A stretch of DNA of 61,215 bases from an uncultured Oleispira sp. Lineage in GTDB: Bacteria > Pseudomonadota > Gammaproteobacteria > Pseudomonadales > Oceanobacteraceae. Shown here piece by piece: positions 61,202-61,215 of the stretch. A program made the translations under genes and the position numbers. The stretch's first letter is position 1; each line of letters starts with the position of its first letter. The notes under the pieces are model-generated. The model was given only the letters and a program-made list of their open reading frames with translations, was not told where the DNA came from and did no database searches. The DNA lies in assembly GCA_913019965.1 (NCBI GenBank), contig CAJVZR010000018.1, positions 1 to 61,215 of the forward strand. The letters run 5' to 3'.

Positions 61202-61215
61202 ATGCCATATCACGA
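61202..61215 (+). CDS. Start of a further CDS (cut by window edge)
   Basis: An ATG at 61202 with AGGA 6 bases upstream opens a frame MPYH... that runs off the window. Only four codons are visible, so no identification is possible. Confidence 0.35.

Noticed and set aside
1-61215. Mobile element, prophage, CRISPR or defence island
   Set aside because: No transposase, integrase, phage structural genes, spaced repeats or defence genes were found on either strand.

Overview
The window looks like the chromosome of a Gram-negative, probably marine gammaproteobacterium. This is inferred from the enteric-like AhpC and PBP1C, the DUF1820 gene, the miaB-ybeZ-ybeY order, many outer-membrane proteins and TonB import, and fairly AT-rich DNA; an Oceanospirillales-type lineage is my best guess, not something the sequence proves. 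I saw no tRNA, rRNA, CRISPR array, transposase or prophage genes. Genes at both edges are cut off (ahpF on the left; a CDS that has just begun on the right).

Layout. 1-9 kb: peroxide and electrophile defence. ahpC-ahpF and katA each have near-perfect OxyR motifs upstream, and a NemR-like TetR repressor shares an operator sequence with an Old Yellow Enzyme reductase. An unknown secreted propeller-like protein, an acidic/His-rich membrane protein, a patatin and a PAP2 phosphatase fill the gaps. 9.8-13.4 kb: ybeY-ybeZ-miaB, with a GC-rich repeat element inserted between ybeZ and miaB. 13.5-20.8 kb: a binding protein, a DUF1820 gene, and an ethanolamine catabolic cluster (AraC regulator, eutB, eutC, permease, second AraC) without microcompartment genes. 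20.8-28.1 kb: a phosphate-starvation locus. Two oppositely oriented Pho boxes drive, on one side, a TonB receptor, a two-domain beta-propeller phytase lipoprotein and an alkaline phosphatase lipoprotein, and on the other a degenerate GGDEF protein with an intact c-di-GMP I-site followed by the second AraC gene.

28-41 kb: mixed housekeeping and transport: a lipoprotein, a DEAD-box helicase, CbiZ (cobinamide salvage), LysR/AzoR, a Bcr-type efflux pump, an ABC exporter, a sodium:neurotransmitter symporter-family carrier and two outer-membrane barrels. 41-45.5 kb: a Tat-exported molybdenum hydroxylase operon (iorA-iorB-xdhC-mocA). 45.7-53.2 kb: a bacterial alpha-2-macroglobulin with an unusual N-terminal LprI/DUF1311 (lysozyme-inhibitor-like) domain, followed by its usual partner PBP1C. 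53-57.7 kb: a two-domain RNase HI, a Kef-type antiporter, moaE and an orphan polyamine-type binding protein. 57.9-61.1 kb: two tandem secreted PI-PLC-X-like proteins carrying what reads as a circularly permuted C-type lectin domain; the first also has a ricin-type beta-trefoil. Both share a 13-bp upstream motif.

The most interesting items are the permuted-lectin phospholipase pair, the paired Pho boxes joining phosphate scavenging to a degenerate c-di-GMP protein, and the LprI-alpha-2-macroglobulin fusion. All assignments come from reading motifs by eye; no database search was run.
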